Below are positions 6,121-6,225 of a DNA stretch of 6,225 bases, in pieces. The stretch's first letter is position 1. Every line of letters starts with the position of its first letter. Both the position numbers and the translations under genes were made by a program. Under the pieces are notes generated by a model. The model did no database searches, was not told the DNA's origin, and worked only from the letters and a program-made list of their open reading frames with translations. Origin of the DNA: Myxococcales bacterium UBA5297 (GTDB taxonomy: Bacteria > Myxococcota > Myxococcia > Myxococcales > UBA5297); NCBI GenBank assembly GCA_002408385.1, contig DHSB01000020.1:8693-14917 (forward strand). Reading direction: 5' to 3'.

Positions 6121-6225
6121 CGTACGGCCTGCCTGCAAGCGGCCCGGTTCAAGGTCGCAGCCGGCAAGACGACCGACGAAGGGATCGGGGCGATCCGGCG
6201 GGCCCTCGGCTTCGGCCTCGCAGGC
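6121..6225 (+). other. Possible partial coding stretch at the right edge, no recognisable family
   Basis: One + strand frame is open to the window end and encodes CLQAARFKVAAGKTTDEG followed by IGAIRRALGFGLAG. From 6139 onward about 26 of 29 codons end in G or C while second positions are much less GC-rich, the pattern of real coding sequence in a high-GC genome. No ATG or GTG occurs in this frame within the stretch, only CTG (6133) and a TTG at 6085 inside the antitoxin gene. It may be the beginning of a divergent gene, a remnant, or chance. The opposite strand in the antitoxin frame is also open here but has less coding-like composition. Confidence 0.25.

Noticed and set aside
6139..6165. 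A GGTTCAAGGTC string resembling a tRNA T-loop
   Set aside because: The flanking bases do not form a 5-bp T stem and no acceptor, anticodon or D arms can be paired around it.

Overview
The window is very GC-rich. Almost all codons in its left four-fifths end in G or C. It encodes a tripartite envelope efflux system, so the host is a Gram-negative bacterium with an outer membrane. GC content and protein style suggest a high-GC lineage of the Myxococcota/Deltaproteobacteria, Acidobacteriota or similar kind, but nothing in the sequence fixes the taxon.

Positions 1-5090 (+ strand) hold an efflux operon. It has the C-terminal half of a TolC-type outer-membrane channel (cut by the window edge), a lipoprotein periplasmic adaptor of the AcrA/HlyD type, and a complete 1041-residue RND permease of the HAE-1 class. 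The genes are fused by ATGA and TGATG stop/start overlaps with Shine-Dalgarno sequences inside the upstream gene, so they are probably translated in a coupled way. The three products should form one inner membrane-periplasm-outer membrane pump driven by protons. The substrate cannot be read from the sequence, and any regulator or promoter lies to the left of the window.

Positions 5091-5293 are a roughly 200-base gap between convergent transcription units. It contains GC palindromes and one 9-bp inverted repeat with a long loop, but no textbook U-tract terminator.

Positions 5294-6138 (- strand) hold a compact two-gene module: an approximately 70-81 residue acidic helical protein, then, with a 4-base overlap, a 200-residue nucleotidyltransferase-fold protein. 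The pair looks like a MenAT1-type (Rv0078B/Rv0078A-like) toxin-antitoxin system within the AbiEii/MenT superfamily. Its third-codon-position GC is clearly lower than that of the efflux operon, which fits an acquired module. A perfect 9-bp GC hairpin sits in the last codons of the antitoxin gene, just ahead of the toxin's GTG start, and could restrict toxin translation.

Positions 6139-6225 contain no complete gene. A + strand frame there has coding-like composition but no normal start codon, and may be the edge of a neighbouring or interrupted gene.
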